From Candidatus Aminicenantota bacterium (GTDB lineage Bacteria; Acidobacteriota; Aminicenantia; UBA2199), in contig JAGLQR010000027.1 in NCBI GenBank assembly GCA_023136725.1, positions 1 through 10,881 on the forward strand: DNA of 10,881 bases, in the 5' to 3' direction. The position numbers were made by a program, and so were the translations under genes. Below, piece after piece: positions 1 through 6,130 of the stretch. Positions within the stretch are counted from its first letter, which is position 1. Each line of letters begins with the position of its first letter. The notes below the pieces were generated by a model. It worked only from the letters and a program-made list of their open reading frames with translations, made no database searches and was not told the DNA's origin.

Positions 1-2
1 AA

Positions 3-41
3 GATATTCTCAGGCAGCTTAAAAATAAGAAAAAGGCTTGA
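3..41 (+). other. Possible 3' end of an upstream gene
   Basis: One frame reads DILRQLKNKKKA followed by TGA at 39-41, which looks like an ordinary basic C-terminal tail. The stop overlaps the -35 box of the next promoter, as is common in compact genomes. Twelve codons cannot prove coding, and another frame stays open to position 84. This is a weak guess that only sequence to the left of the window can settle. Confidence 0.25.
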
Positions 42-66
42 CATTTCAGTTTATGTGAAATATACT
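38..66 (+). promoter_or_regulatory. Sigma70-type promoter for the membrane protein/wHTH operon
   Basis: TTGACA at 38-43 (perfect -35) and TATACT at 61-66 (5 of 6 to the -10 consensus) are separated by exactly 17 bases. Transcription should start near 73, giving a leader of about 29 bases that carries the GAGGTG ribosome site at 91-96. It is the strongest promoter match in the window. Confidence 0.8.
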
Positions 67-82
67 TCATATGAAATGAAGT
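44..82. promoter_or_regulatory. Candidate operator: nested inverted repeats over the promoter
   Basis: Three dyads are visible. TTTCA (44-48) and TGAAA (56-60) lie inside the promoter spacer. TTCATATGAA (66-75) is a perfect palindrome at the -10/start. ACTTCAT (64-70) and ATGAAGT (76-82) form a 7-base inverted repeat with a 5-base gap. A dimeric repressor bound here would block the promoter. The winged-helix protein encoded second in this operon is the obvious candidate (autoregulation), but that is inference. Confidence 0.5.
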
Positions 83-101
83 AATAAATTGAGGTGTATA
101 A

Positions 102-869
102 ATGAAAACCAGAAAAATTAAAACAATGAGTTTGGGCCTTATTGCTATAACTGTAATATTGGTGATCTTGCTTTTGTCAGGGAGGACATTAGGTGGAGAG
201 GAGATATTTCATTGGGTTCTTTCCCTTGCAAACCTCCCTTTTGCATTTATCCATTTTTTTGTCTGGCTTAGAACAAGAAATCCTGTATATCTTATGACTT
301 TTCCATACTATTTATTCATCGGGCTTACTTTTCTGCCACCTGTTCATAAATTAAAAGTCCATCTGGTATTTGCAATTCTTGCAGCATTATTCATGGTACC
401 TTTCTTTGTAACACTGATAAAGAAGAAAATTAACTGGAGGTATAGGGAAGTGCTTGAACTTGCTGCTAAACCTGTAGAAGGTAAAGCTGACGGTTTCACG
501 AACAGGCCGTATCCTGCAGGAAATATCGATGCAGCTGAAGAGGATATACGACAATATTCACATTTTCTCTTCAGAGAAATGATCGCATATCCGCTTGTTG
601 AAAAGGAACGGATAATACTGGTTATTCCGAAGAATATGTGGAGCTGGATATTTTTTGTGAAGAAAGATTATTCAAAAGCAACACATGTAATTTTTGAAAA
701 CTCAGGAAATGTGTCGGTTAAGATTGCTGAAGATGAGTACAAAGCATATAAGGATGAATTAACATTCGATCATCTCTGTTCCTCAATGGCTGACCTGTTT
801 ATCAAGTGGTTTGAATTATTTAAAAAAAAAGAAGATGAAAAGATCATTAAAGAACTTAATGATATTTAA
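102..869 (+). CDS. Four-helix membrane protein with cytoplasmic C-terminal domain, unknown family
   Basis: No function is recognised. The 255-residue product has four hydrophobic segments (about 10-27, 35-57, 62-80 and 86-105), then a basic KKK and a soluble domain of about 145 residues, probably cytoplasmic. That domain contains FTNRPYPAG (132-140), a mixed alpha/beta stretch with IILVIP and WIFFVKK strands (about 171-187), a VIFENSGNVSVKI segment and a Lys/Glu-rich C-terminal helix. The first hydrophobic segment follows MKTRKIK and could be an uncleaved signal anchor. The ATG is set by GAGGTG five bases upstream and by the perfect promoter before that. The winged-helix gene follows after 9 bases, so the two are almost certainly co-transcribed. 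A regulator/membrane partner pair is plausible: the soluble domain might sequester or modulate the regulator. Nothing in the sequence proves this. Confidence 0.85.
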   Translation: MKTRKIKTMSLGLIAITVILVILLLSGRTLGGEEIFHWVLSLANLPFAFIHFFVWLRTRNPVYLMTFPYYLFIGLTFLPPVHKLKVHLVFAILAALFMVPFFVTLIKKKINWRYREVLELAAKPVEGKADGFTNRPYPAGNIDAAEEDIRQYSHFLFREMIAYPLVEKERIILVIPKNMWSWIFFVKKDYSKATHVIFENSGNVSVKIAEDEYKAYKDELTFDHLCSSMADLFIKWFELFKKKEDEKIIKELNDI

Positions 870-878
870 GGTTGAATA

Positions 879-1487
879 ATGGGAAATGAATCACTTGAGT
901 TTTCAGGATTTGAGGATGTCCGAAAGATCAGTACACTCCTTTCCAGGGAGTATACTTACAATTTCCTGAAACTCCTTATGAACTACAGAGACATATCTGC
1001 ATCAGAGGCGGCATCAAGGCTTGAACTTCATATAAAGACCGCTCAGGATTTTCTGGAAGGGCTGACGGAGTTGGGGATCCTTGAAAAAAAAAGTGTAAAG
1101 GAAGATAAAAGACCTTATTTCAGGTATTCTGTTCTTAAAAATGATCTCAGGATCAATCTTGATATTTCTGCTTTTTCATTCCCGGGATTGGATGAATTCA
1201 AAAAAAAAAGGATCAGAGAAATAAAAGAATCCGGAGCAGTTTTTAAGGAAGGCAAAGAGATGGCGATAAGAGCAGTTACAATATTTAAAGGAAAAGGGAG
1301 ATCCAGGGTATCCAATAGAATCAATCTGACACATTGTCAGGGAAAGTTCCTTTTTCACCTCCCCTTCCCGACCGGGGAGCCAATGGCAGTAGAAAAAATT
1401 ATTGTAAAGTCAGGTTTGAATAAAGAATGTCTCCCGGAAATTTATGATATAGTCCAGCTTATGATCCGTAATAAAGTAATTGAATAA
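879..1487 (+). CDS. Winged-helix (ArsR/TrmB-like) transcriptional regulator
   Basis: The 202-residue protein has an N-terminal winged-helix fold at about 14-90. A helix with YTYNFLKLLM is followed by the helix-turn-helix ISASEAASRLEL...TAQDFLEGL (about 39-62), then LGILEKK and a wing with KRPYFRYSVL (77-86). This matches the ArsR/MarR/TrmB-style fold in general, with no family-specific metal or ligand site visible. After a charged linker (107-130), the C-terminal part (about 145-202) ends in a second helix-rich unit (VEKIIVKSGL...VQLMIRNKVIE) that resembles another small winged helix. TAAGG at 867-871 serves as ribosome site, overlapping the stop of the upstream gene. It is probably the regulator of its own operon, whose promoter carries dyads. 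It converges on glmS with only 19 bases between stops and no terminator. Confidence 0.8.
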   Translation: MGNESLEFSGFEDVRKISTLLSREYTYNFLKLLMNYRDISASEAASRLELHIKTAQDFLEGLTELGILEKKSVKEDKRPYFRYSVLKNDLRINLDISAFSFPGLDEFKKKRIREIKESGAVFKEGKEMAIRAVTIFKGKGRSRVSNRINLTHCQGKFLFHLPFPTGEPMAVEKIIVKSGLNKECLPEIYDIVQLMIRNKVIE

Positions 1488-1506
1488 TCCAAGGTAAAAG
1501 ACTTTG

Positions 1507-3333
1507 TTATTCCACTGTAACTGATTTAGCGAGATTTCTCGGTTTGTCGATATCACATCCTTTTTCGTCAGCTATGTAATATGCGAACAATTGAAGAGGA
1601 ATAACATTCAGGATAGGTTGAAGTAGCGGCAATGTTCTGGGAACTTCAATTATGTCATCTGCGATTTTTTTAACCTTTTTCTCACCCTCATTAGTAATAG
1701 CAAGGATTTTCCCATCCCTTGCCTTGATCTCTTCCATGTTACTGAGTATTTTTTCAAGGACAAGGTCATCAGTTGCAATTGCAACAGTCGGGAAATTTTT
1801 ATCTATCAGGGATATCGGTCCGTGTTTCATTTCCCCGGCTGCATATCCTTCAGCATGAATGTATGAAATTTCCTTAAGTTTCAGAGCCCCTTCCATCGCA
1901 GTTGGGAAATTAAATAATCTTCCGATATACAGAAAGTCATTATAAATGGAATATTTAAGTGCAATCTCTTTTATAATTTTGGAATTTCCGAGTATTTCTC
2001 TGATCTGATCAGGAAGTTTTTTTATGGCATTGATTATCTCTTTTCCTTCGGTAAATGACATACCCTGATATCTTCCGATAAGAAGAGCTATTAATGTCAG
2101 TATCACAAGTTGAGATGTATAGATCTTAGTTGATGCAACTCCGATCTCAGGCCCGGCATGGTTATAAACACCTGCATCCGTTAGCTGGGGAATAGATGTC
2201 CCGACTCCGTTCACAATACCGAGTAGAAGAGCACCTTTCCTTTTTGCTTCCTTTAATGCTGCTAAAGTATCAGCCGTTTCACCCGATTGGGATATAGCAA
2301 GTACTGCTACATTTTTATCCAGTTTAAGCTTTCTGTATCTGAATTCAGAAGCCACTTCTGTTTCTACATTTAATTCGGTTAATTCTTCAAAAATATAACG
2401 TCCTATAAGGCCCGAATAATAGCTGGTCCCGCATGAAATGATTATCAGCTTTTTCATGTTCTTAAGTCTGTCAAGAACAGGCTCAAGGCCACCGAGTTTG
2501 GATACACCTTCACTCTCTATCATCCTGCCCCGGAAAGCATTCTCTATGGTTTCAGGTTGTTCAAAGATCTCTTTCAACATGAAGTGTTTAAATCCTTTTT
2601 TATCATTTGTGTACATATTTGAATCAACAAATTCAACTTTCTTTTTAAGGATCTCATTGCTCAGGTTTTTTATATAATAATCACTACTATTGAGAACCGC
2701 CATCTCATCATCACTAAGGATAATCATCTGGTTTGTATAAGGAGACAAGGCTGTTGAGTCGGAGGCAGCAAAATATTCATCCTCACCGATCCCGATTATG
2801 ATCGGGCTTCCTCTCTTGACAACAACGATCTTATGATCGACATCAGAATGGATTGCAGCTATCCCGAATGCACCATCAAGTTTTTCGATAGATTTTAAGA
2901 CCGCCGACTCGAGGTCGCCGTTAAAATTCTGTTCGATAAGGTGAGCAATTACTTCGGTATCCGTATCGGATGTGAATTTATGTCCTTTTTTAATAAGTTC
3001 TTCTTTTATCTCCTGATAGTTCTCTATTATTCCATTGTGCACTACACTCACTTTGTTATTGCAGTCGAATTGAGGATGGGCATTGATCTCCGAAGGTTTC
3101 CCATGTGTGGCCCATCTTGTATGGGCAATTCCGAAAGTTGCTTCTGATGATGAATCAGATAATTTGGCTTCCAGGCTCGAAACTTTTCCCTTAGATTTGA
3201 CCATGAAGGTTTTTCCATTTTCCACTACTGCAAGTCCTGCTGAGTCATAACCGCGGTATTCAAGCCTCTTCAGCCCATCCATAAGGATTGGGATTACTTT
3301 TTTCTTACCTGTGTAACAAATAATTCCACACAT
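1507..3333 (-). CDS. glmS: Glutamine--fructose-6-phosphate aminotransferase (isomerizing)
   Basis: It converts fructose-6-phosphate and glutamine to glucosamine-6-phosphate, the first committed step to UDP-GlcNAc for peptidoglycan and lipopolysaccharide. At 608 residues it has the family's normal length. The N-terminal Ntn glutaminase domain has the nucleophile Cys2 (MCGIICYTG), RWATHG (73-78), NGIIEN (100-105) and SDTDTE (122-127). Two SIS domains follow: SCGTS (300-304) and SQSGETADT (349-357) bind the sugar phosphate, and the second SIS carries KLKEIS with Glu488, KHGP with His504, and the terminal NLAKSVTVE with Lys603, which correspond to the isomerase residues of the Escherichia coli enzyme. 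The start is set by GGAGG at 3338-3342. The dehydrogenase gene lies 10 bases upstream on the same strand, so the two share a transcript, and there is no room for a glmS ribozyme. The enzyme looks complete and functional. Confidence 0.98.
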   Translation of the reverse strand: MCGIICYTGKKKVIPILMDGLKRLEYRGYDSAGLAVVENGKTFMVKSKGKVSSLEAKLSDSSSEATFGIAHTRWATHGKPSEINAHPQFDCNNKVSVVHNGIIENYQEIKEELIKKGHKFTSDTDTEVIAHLIEQNFNGDLESAVLKSIEKLDGAFGIAAIHSDVDHKIVVVKRGSPIIIGIGEDEYFAASDSTALSPYTNQMIILSDDEMAVLNSSDYYIKNLSNEILKKKVEFVDSNMYTNDKKGFKHFMLKEIFEQPETIENAFRGRMIESEGVSKLGGLEPVLDRLKNMKKLIIISCGTSYYSGLIGRYIFEELTELNVETEVASEFRYRKLKLDKNVAVLAISQSGETADTLAALKEAKRKGALLLGIVNGVGTSIPQLTDAGVYNHAGPEIGVASTKIYTSQLVILTLIALLIGRYQGMSFTEGKEIINAIKKLPDQIREILGNSKIIKEIALKYSIYNDFLYIGRLFNFPTAMEGALKLKEISYIHAEGYAAGEMKHGPISLIDKNFPTVAIATDDLVLEKILSNMEEIKARDGKILAITNEGEKKVKKIADDIIEVPRTLPLLQPILNVIPLQLFAYYIADEKGCDIDKPRNLAKSVTVE

Positions 3334-3343
3334 CTTTCCTCCA
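3334..3343 (-). promoter_or_regulatory. Ribosome binding site of glmS inside the 10-base ugd-glmS gap
   Basis: On the minus strand the gap reads TGGAGGAAAG directly before ATG. A GGAGG Shine-Dalgarno site with a 4-base spacer fills almost the whole gap. It confirms the start and implies co-transcription with coupled translation. Confidence 0.8.
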
Positions 3344-4723
3344 TTATGAAAAGTGAGTCAATTGCTGCTTTCCAATCGGATAAACATTAAACCCGATAAT
3401 GAATAATTTCTTGTGATCAAGAAGATTCCTGCCATCGAAAATAAAAGCGGGTTTCTCCATTGAATTATAAATCTGTGAATAGTCAAGATCTTTGAACTGG
3501 TCCCATTCGGTTGTAATAACGATGGCATTTGAATTCGCGGCAGCTTTATAGGGATCAGTCTCATATGTTATATTTTCATCAATTCCTTTCAGGTCGATCT
3601 TTGCATTCTCGATTGCTTTAGGGTCGTGAATGGTAACCCTGACATTTTCATCAAGAAGGGCTTTGGTGATATCAATAGCCGGTGATTCCCTTGTATCCCC
3701 GGTATTGGCTTTGAATGCGAAACCGAACAATGTGATCTTCTTACCTGCAACCGTATTGAACATCTCCTTTATGATCTTGCGGACGAATCTTGATTTTTGA
3801 TATTCATTCATGGTTACAACAGATTCCCAGTAATCTGCAACTTCATAAAGTCCATAACTCTTTGCTATATAGACCAGGTTGAGAATGTCCTTCTTAAAAC
3901 AGGATCCGCCGAACCCGACACTGGTTTGAAGGAACTTGCTTCCGATCCTTGTATCACTTCCAATTGCATGAGCAATCTCCGATATATCTGCATCTGTCTT
4001 TTCACAAAGTGCTGAGATCGAATTTATTGAAGATATCCTTTGTGCAAGAAATGCATTTGCAATCAGCTTGGACAATTCCGATGACCATAAGTTTGTGGTA
4101 ATAATCTTTTCTTCAGGGAGCCAATGCCTGTATATATCAGCGATCTCCTGTGAAGCTTTATTTCCATCCTCAGTATTATGAGCTCCGATCAATACTCTGT
4201 CAGCTTCAAGAAGATCACTTATTGCAGTTCCCTCTGCAAGAAATTCAGGATTGGAAACTACTTCGAATTTTATATTACCGTTATGCATCTTCAAAATTCT
4301 TTCCATAGCTTCAGCAGTTCTGACCGGAAGTGTGCTTTTCTCAACAATAATCTTGTCACTTTGAGCATGCTTAACGATCTGGTGAGCTGTAGCTTCCCAA
4401 TATTGGAGATCTGATGCCATTCCGGCACCCTCTCCAAAAGTTTTAGTCGGGGTGTTTACAGATACAAAAATTATATCAGCTTTAGTAATATTCGCCTCTG
4501 TATCTGTTGAAAAGAAAAGGTTCTTCCCTCTCCTTTCCTTTACAATTTCCAGTAGTCCCGGTTCGAAGATTGGGAGATCATCCGAGTTCCATGCATCTAT
4601 CCTGTCCTGATTTATGTCAACAACGTCAATTCTGAATTCAGGGCATTTCAGTGCAATGACAGCCATTGTCGGGCCACCGACATACCCGGCTCCGATACAT
4701 AATATTCTCTTCTTAAACTCCAT
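3344..4723 (-). CDS. ugd: UDP-glucose 6-dehydrogenase, eukaryote-type (UGDH)
   Basis: It oxidises UDP-glucose to UDP-glucuronate with two NAD+, in the cytoplasm, feeding capsule, exopolysaccharide or lipid A modification. The 459-residue product starts with the Rossmann motif GAGYVGGP (11-18). It contains VSVNTPTKT (88-95), SNPEFLAEGTAI (157-168, with the catalytic Glu160), SSELSKLIANAFLAQRISS (214-232, with Lys219), and GFGGSCFKKD with the thioester-forming Cys275 and Asp279. These fall one residue before the human UGDH positions 161, 220, 276 and 280. The wording NSDDLPIFEPGL, AQRISSINSISALCE and PAFIFDGRNLLD follows the animal/plant enzyme rather than the common bacterial Ugd/TuaD form, and the human C-terminal tail is absent. 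AGGAG at 4729-4733 sets the start. It is the first gene of an operon with glmS. Confidence 0.97.
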   Translation of the reverse strand: MEFKKRILCIGAGYVGGPTMAVIALKCPEFRIDVVDINQDRIDAWNSDDLPIFEPGLLEIVKERRGKNLFFSTDTEANITKADIIFVSVNTPTKTFGEGAGMASDLQYWEATAHQIVKHAQSDKIIVEKSTLPVRTAEAMERILKMHNGNIKFEVVSNPEFLAEGTAISDLLEADRVLIGAHNTEDGNKASQEIADIYRHWLPEEKIITTNLWSSELSKLIANAFLAQRISSINSISALCEKTDADISEIAHAIGSDTRIGSKFLQTSVGFGGSCFKKDILNLVYIAKSYGLYEVADYWESVVTMNEYQKSRFVRKIIKEMFNTVAGKKITLFGFAFKANTGDTRESPAIDITKALLDENVRVTIHDPKAIENAKIDLKGIDENITYETDPYKAAANSNAIVITTEWDQFKDLDYSQIYNSMEKPAFIFDGRNLLDHKKLFIIGFNVYPIGKQQLTHFS

Positions 4724-4741
4724 ACTTTCTCCTAATGAGCA

Positions 4742-4770
4742 GTTATATGTTTAATTTTCTATTTTATCAT
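4742..4770 (-). promoter_or_regulatory. Probable promoter for ugd-glmS
   Basis: On the minus strand ATGATA (4770-4765, 4 of 6 to the -35 consensus) and TATAAC (4747-4742, 5 of 6 to the -10) are spaced by 17 bases. The predicted start near 4735 leaves a very short leader that still includes the AGGAG site. The match is moderate, but no better one is seen in this 121-base divergent gap. A TATGAT at 4771-4766 is an alternative -10 without a matching -35. Confidence 0.45.
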
Positions 4771-4809
4771 ATAACCCCGTAAATTGAAAAATGAGTGGCT
4801 GCAATATCA

Positions 4810-4838
4810 TTGAATGAACTTTGTTTATTTAGTATAAT
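4810..4838 (+). promoter_or_regulatory. Promoter predicted to give a leaderless transcript
   Basis: TTGAAT (4810-4815) and a perfect TATAAT (4833-4838) are separated by exactly 17 bases. Only six bases (AATTAA) lie between the -10 box and the ATG at 4845, so initiation at the usual distance falls on or next to the A of the start codon. No Shine-Dalgarno sequence lies upstream of this ATG, unlike most genes in the window. Confidence 0.7.
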
Positions 4839-4844
4839 AATTAA

Positions 4845-5252
4845 ATGAGACCTTACTTAATATTTTTACTATCCTGGCTGATCCCGGGTTCCGGGCATTT
4901 TATCCATAAGAAATACACTAAAGCATTGGTGTTTTTTTCAGGAATTCTCCTTCTTGTTATCCTGGGCATTATTATGGAAGGTAAGTTTTTTCTTCCTTAT
5001 ACTGAGACATCCAATAATTACGGAGTAGTACAGAGGCAATTTCATCCCCTTCTTATTCTCGGTTTCCTTGGTGATCTCGGACTGGGATTGTTTAATGTAA
5101 TAGTAAACCTGCTGGGATTTGCAAAGGGTAATATCGAGTCTGTTACATACCATTATGGAACTACCTATCTGGTATCAGCAGGCCTGTTGAATTATCTGGT
5201 AGCTCTAAATGCATTTGATCTTGCAAGGAAAGGGGGGAGAAATAATGTTTAA
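4845..5252 (+). CDS. DUF6677-like small integral membrane protein
   Basis: This 135-residue membrane protein has an N-terminal hydrophobic hairpin with the conserved-looking SWLIPGSGHF (10-19) followed by basic HKKYTKAL. Further hydrophobic segments lie at about 28-44, 68-92 and 106-124, and the C-terminal motif is YGTTYLVSAGLLNYLVALNAFDLARK. I associate this pattern (WLIPG.GHF at the start, GTTYL..AGL.N.L..L.A.D.A at the end) with DUF6677, a family of unknown function; this is from memory and not searched. The start has no ribosome site and sits next to a -10 box, implying leaderless translation. The small gene 3' to it overlaps its last 8 bases. The function is unknown; a role in the envelope is only a guess from topology. 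Confidence 0.85.
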   Translation: MRPYLIFLLSWLIPGSGHFIHKKYTKALVFFSGILLLVILGIIMEGKFFLPYTETSNNYGVVQRQFHPLLILGFLGDLGLGLFNVIVNLLGFAKGNIESVTYHYGTTYLVSAGLLNYLVALNAFDLARKGGRNNV

Positions 5253-5415
5253 AAGCCATCTGATCTCGATGCTGGTTTTTTCAGGCATCGTTTCTACTAT
5301 TATTGCATTTATCAGACATGATGATAAGGCAAAGATAAAAAAAGAGGGAATTAAGCTTTTCCTGTATATGAGCATTGGAATAATCGCGGGTAGCTGGATA
5401 ATCAATTTCCTCTGA
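5245..5415 (+). CDS. 56-residue two-helix membrane protein, overlapping the gene before it
   Basis: The product has hydrophobic segments at about 5-24 and 37-55 joined by a short charged loop, RHDDKAKIKKEG (24-35), giving a helical hairpin with probably both ends outside the cytoplasm. The same frame is open to an ATG at 5209, but the start at 5245 is chosen because GGGGGGAG (5232-5239) lies just upstream and the added residues would be read across the end of the previous gene. The start overlaps the end of the DUF6677-like gene by 8 bases (ATGTTTAA contains both start and stop), which indicates translational coupling and probably a shared complex. No family is recognised. Confidence 0.75.
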   Translation: MFKSHLISMLVFSGIVSTIIAFIRHDDKAKIKKEGIKLFLYMSIGIIAGSWIINFL

Positions 5416-5473
5416 TCAAGCCGGTTGTGTTCCCAACATCCTGAAGATAAAAAATCTAAAGATAAGGCCGAAT

Positions 5474-5506
5474 TCCGGATACAAATATCTGATCCGGATC
5501 TTTTCT
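5474..5506 (+). terminator. Rho-independent terminator of the DUF6677-like operon
   Basis: TCCGGAT (5474-5480) pairs perfectly with ATCCGGA (5492-5498) around an 11-base loop, and TCTTTTCTTT follows. AAAGAT (5458-5463) could also pair with ATCTTT (5498-5503) as an outer helix, leaving an 11-base bulge. The T-tract lies on the plus-strand side only, so it serves the genes at 4845-5415. The stem is short, so efficiency is uncertain. Confidence 0.6.
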
Positions 5507-5520
5507 TTATAGTAATAAAA

Positions 5521-6081
5521 CTAGAAACTTATTCCGATGCCACCGAAATATGAGAGGCCCCCGAGGTCTACTTCTGTGCCAGAAACATCATAAGTTAATT
5601 TAATATATTTTGCTTTCAAGTCGATGAAAAGTTTTCCGAAATAGAATCTGAATCCACCTTCTCCGAAAAAACCGGTACTGCTTTCATCCACTGTTCCGAT
5701 GAAGTTCTCTTCTTTCAGCATGTAATATCCGGCACCCAAACCTAAATAGGGCTTGAACTTACTTTTCCCGAGGAGGATCCTGAGCCCGGCTTCTGCCGGT
5801 ATTATTGTGAGTGTGGTAGCCTTTGGGTCAAATTCGAGTTCACCGTCGACTTTAAGGTAGTCTGAGTGAACAAACATTTCAAGTGATTTGCCAAGTTTAT
5901 ATGCGAAATCTATACTGTAAGCAATATTGTTCGTTCCATACACGGTTTCAAATATTTCTTCAGATATGTTTCTTATACCGCCACCGACAGTTATTGAAAA
6001 TTTGCTTTGATTAATCATTCCGGATATCTGAAATGTTGCGATCATTGTGATTATAATAAAGATCAGGGATAGTTTTCTCAT
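5521..6081 (-). CDS. Small outer-membrane beta-barrel protein (OmpX/OMP_b-brl-like)
   Basis: The 186-residue precursor has a signal peptide (MRKLSLIFIIITMIATFQISG, about 1-21). The rest alternates in beta-strand fashion: FSITVGGGI, AYSIDFAYKL, SLEMFVHSDYLKV, IIPAEAGLRILLG, KPYLGLGAGYYML, GFFGEGGFRFYF, LFIDLKAKYIKLTYDV and LSYFGGIGISF. About eight strands and a C-terminal Phe preceded by alternating hydrophobic residues are the signature used by the BAM machinery, so an eight-stranded barrel in the outer membrane is likely. GGAGG at 6086-6090 sets the start. It follows the VWFA-like gene by 49 bases on the same strand with no promoter or terminator visible between, so both are probably co-transcribed. 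Function (structural, adhesion or small-molecule) cannot be told from sequence. Confidence 0.8.
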   Translation of the reverse strand: MRKLSLIFIIITMIATFQISGMINQSKFSITVGGGIRNISEEIFETVYGTNNIAYSIDFAYKLGKSLEMFVHSDYLKVDGELEFDPKATTLTIIPAEAGLRILLGKSKFKPYLGLGAGYYMLKEENFIGTVDESSTGFFGEGGFRFYFGKLFIDLKAKYIKLTYDVSGTEVDLGGLSYFGGIGISF

Positions 6082-6130
6082 ATTTCCTCCACTCGAAAAA
6101 TTATATCAGCAGAATCTCAAAAAATCAAAC

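Noticed and set aside
1115..1358. Short minus-strand frames opposite the winged-helix gene
   Set aside because: Shadows of a well-supported gene; no ribosome sites or conserved features.
1482..1512. GAATAA/TTATTC inverted repeat between the convergent genes as a terminator
   Set aside because: Six AT-rich pairs around a 19-base loop without a T-tract would be too weak to terminate.
3334..3343. glmS ribozyme upstream of glmS
   Set aside because: Only 10 bases separate it from ugd, which are taken up by the ribosome site; there is no space for the ribozyme.
5209..5244. Longer start (ATG 5209) for the 56-residue protein
   Set aside because: The extra 12 residues are an out-of-frame reading of the previous gene's end, while the ATG at 5245 has a strong ribosome site.
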